DNA of 6,274 bases from Thiohalobacter sp. (lineage in GTDB: Bacteria > Pseudomonadota > Gammaproteobacteria > DSM-19610). Numbering within the stretch: the stretch's first letter is position 1; each line of letters opens with the position of its first letter. The stretch covers positions 1-6,274 of the forward strand of contig JALVCM010000522.1 in the NCBI GenBank assembly GCA_027010005.1. The letters run 5' to 3'. The position numbers and the translations under genes were made by a program. Positions 5,635-6,274 of the stretch are shown here, piece after piece. The notes below the pieces were generated by a model. That model saw only the letters and a list, made by a program, of their open reading frames with translations, was not told the DNA's origin and ran no database searches.

Positions 5635-6274
5635 ATGCAACTTGTCGACCCGTTCAATCGACCGATCGAATACGTCCGCCTCTCGGTGACGGATCGCTGT
5701 GATCTGCGCTGTGGCTACTGCATGCCGAAAGGCTTCCACGATTTCGAGGAACCGGAAGACTGGCTGACCTTTGATGAAATCGAACGTGTCATGGCCGCTT
5801 TCGGGCGGCTTGGCGTCACACGCATCCGCCTGACCGGTGGTGAACCGCTGGTACGTAAAAACCTCCCTCAGCTGGCGGCCCGCCTGTCCGCCCTGCCGGG
5901 CATCGAAGACCTCTCCCTGAGTACCAATGCAACACGCCTCACCAGGCACGCTAACGCACTCAAGCTTGCCGGTATTTCACGCATCAATGTCAGCCTCGAC
6001 AGCCTGCGTGCCGACCGTTTCAGGGACATCACCCAGGGCAAACTGGAAAAGGTGCTGAATGGCCTGATGGCCGCACGCGATGCCGGCTTCCACCCGATCA
6101 AGATCAACATGGTGGTCATGGCCGGTATCAATGATGATGAAGTGGAAGACATGGTCAATTTCTGCATCGAGCAGGATTTCACACTGCGCTTTATCGAGAC
6201 CATGCCGATGGGTGAAACCGGGCTTGCTGCGTCACAGCACTATGTCGATCTGCAGACCATCCGTAAACGGCTTG
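5635..6274 (+). CDS. moaA: GTP 3',8-cyclase MoaA, N-terminal part, cut by window edge
   Basis: From ATG 5635 the frame stays open for 213 codons to the window end. The protein starts MQLVDPFNRPIEYVRLSVTD and carries the radical-SAM motif Cys22-x3-Cys26-x2-Cys29 (CDLRCGYC). TGGEPLVR at 67-74 is the SAM-binding strand. STNATRL, INVSLDSL and IKINMVVMAGIND further on are also MoaA hallmarks. MoaA is usually about 330 residues, so the C-terminal second cluster (three cysteines) and GG end are outside the window. It acts in the cytoplasm, converting GTP to 3',8-cyclo-GTP, the first step of molybdenum cofactor synthesis, which SoeA needs as bis-MGD. It lies 96 bases after soeC on the same strand and may be read from soeABC or from its own promoter. 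CAGGG at 5621-5625 is the likely ribosome site. Confidence 0.95.
   Translation, partial: MQLVDPFNRPIEYVRLSVTDRCDLRCGYCMPKGFHDFEEPEDWLTFDEIERVMAAFGRLGVTRIRLTGGEPLVRKNLPQLAARLSALPGIEDLSLSTNATRLTRHANALKLAGISRINVSLDSLRADRFRDITQGKLEKVLNGLMAARDAGFHPIKINMVVMAGINDDEVEDMVNFCIEQDFTLRFIETMPMGETGLAASQHYVDLQTIRKRL

Overview
The window is a sulfite-oxidation locus from a GC-rich bacterium, most likely a chemolithotrophic or phototrophic sulfur-oxidizing gammaproteobacterium. That placement is inferred from the gene set (ATP sulfurylase, a SoeABC-type molybdoenzyme, MoaA) and from the Pseudomonas-like REP palindrome. No rRNA or other taxonomic marker is present.

Layout. Bases 1-403 hold the 5' part of sat (ATP sulfurylase) on the minus strand, cut by the left edge. 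A divergent intergenic region (404-726) follows. It is AT-rich near 584-632, where candidate promoters for both directions lie, and has a compact foldable element close to sat. Next come three plus-strand genes: soeA (727-3639, molybdopterin catalytic subunit), soeB (3730-4461, four-cluster iron-sulfur subunit) and soeC (4558-5538, DmsC-like membrane anchor). The soeA-soeB gap is largely filled by a REP-type inverted pair (REPIN-like, 3648-3714). The soeB-soeC gap is almost entirely filled by a different long inverted repeat (4462-4547). After soeC, a 96-base gap carries a well-formed FNR/Anr-like box and a -10-like element. Then comes moaA (5635 to the right edge), cut off by the window.

How the genes work together (established for the families, inferred here). 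Cytoplasmic sulfite from sulfur oxidation can take two routes. One is direct oxidation to sulfate by SoeABC at the inner face of the membrane, with electrons passing through SoeB to SoeC and the quinone pool. The other is the APS pathway, whose last step is Sat run in the ATP-forming direction; AprBA is not in the window. MoaA catalyses the first step of molybdenum cofactor synthesis, the cofactor SoeA needs. The window therefore joins both branches of sulfite oxidation with cofactor supply.

No new enzyme system is evident. The least ordinary signals are the two unrelated inverted-repeat elements sitting between the stop codon and the ribosome binding site at both internal junctions of the soe operon, the foldable element in the sat leader, and the FNR-like box before moaA.
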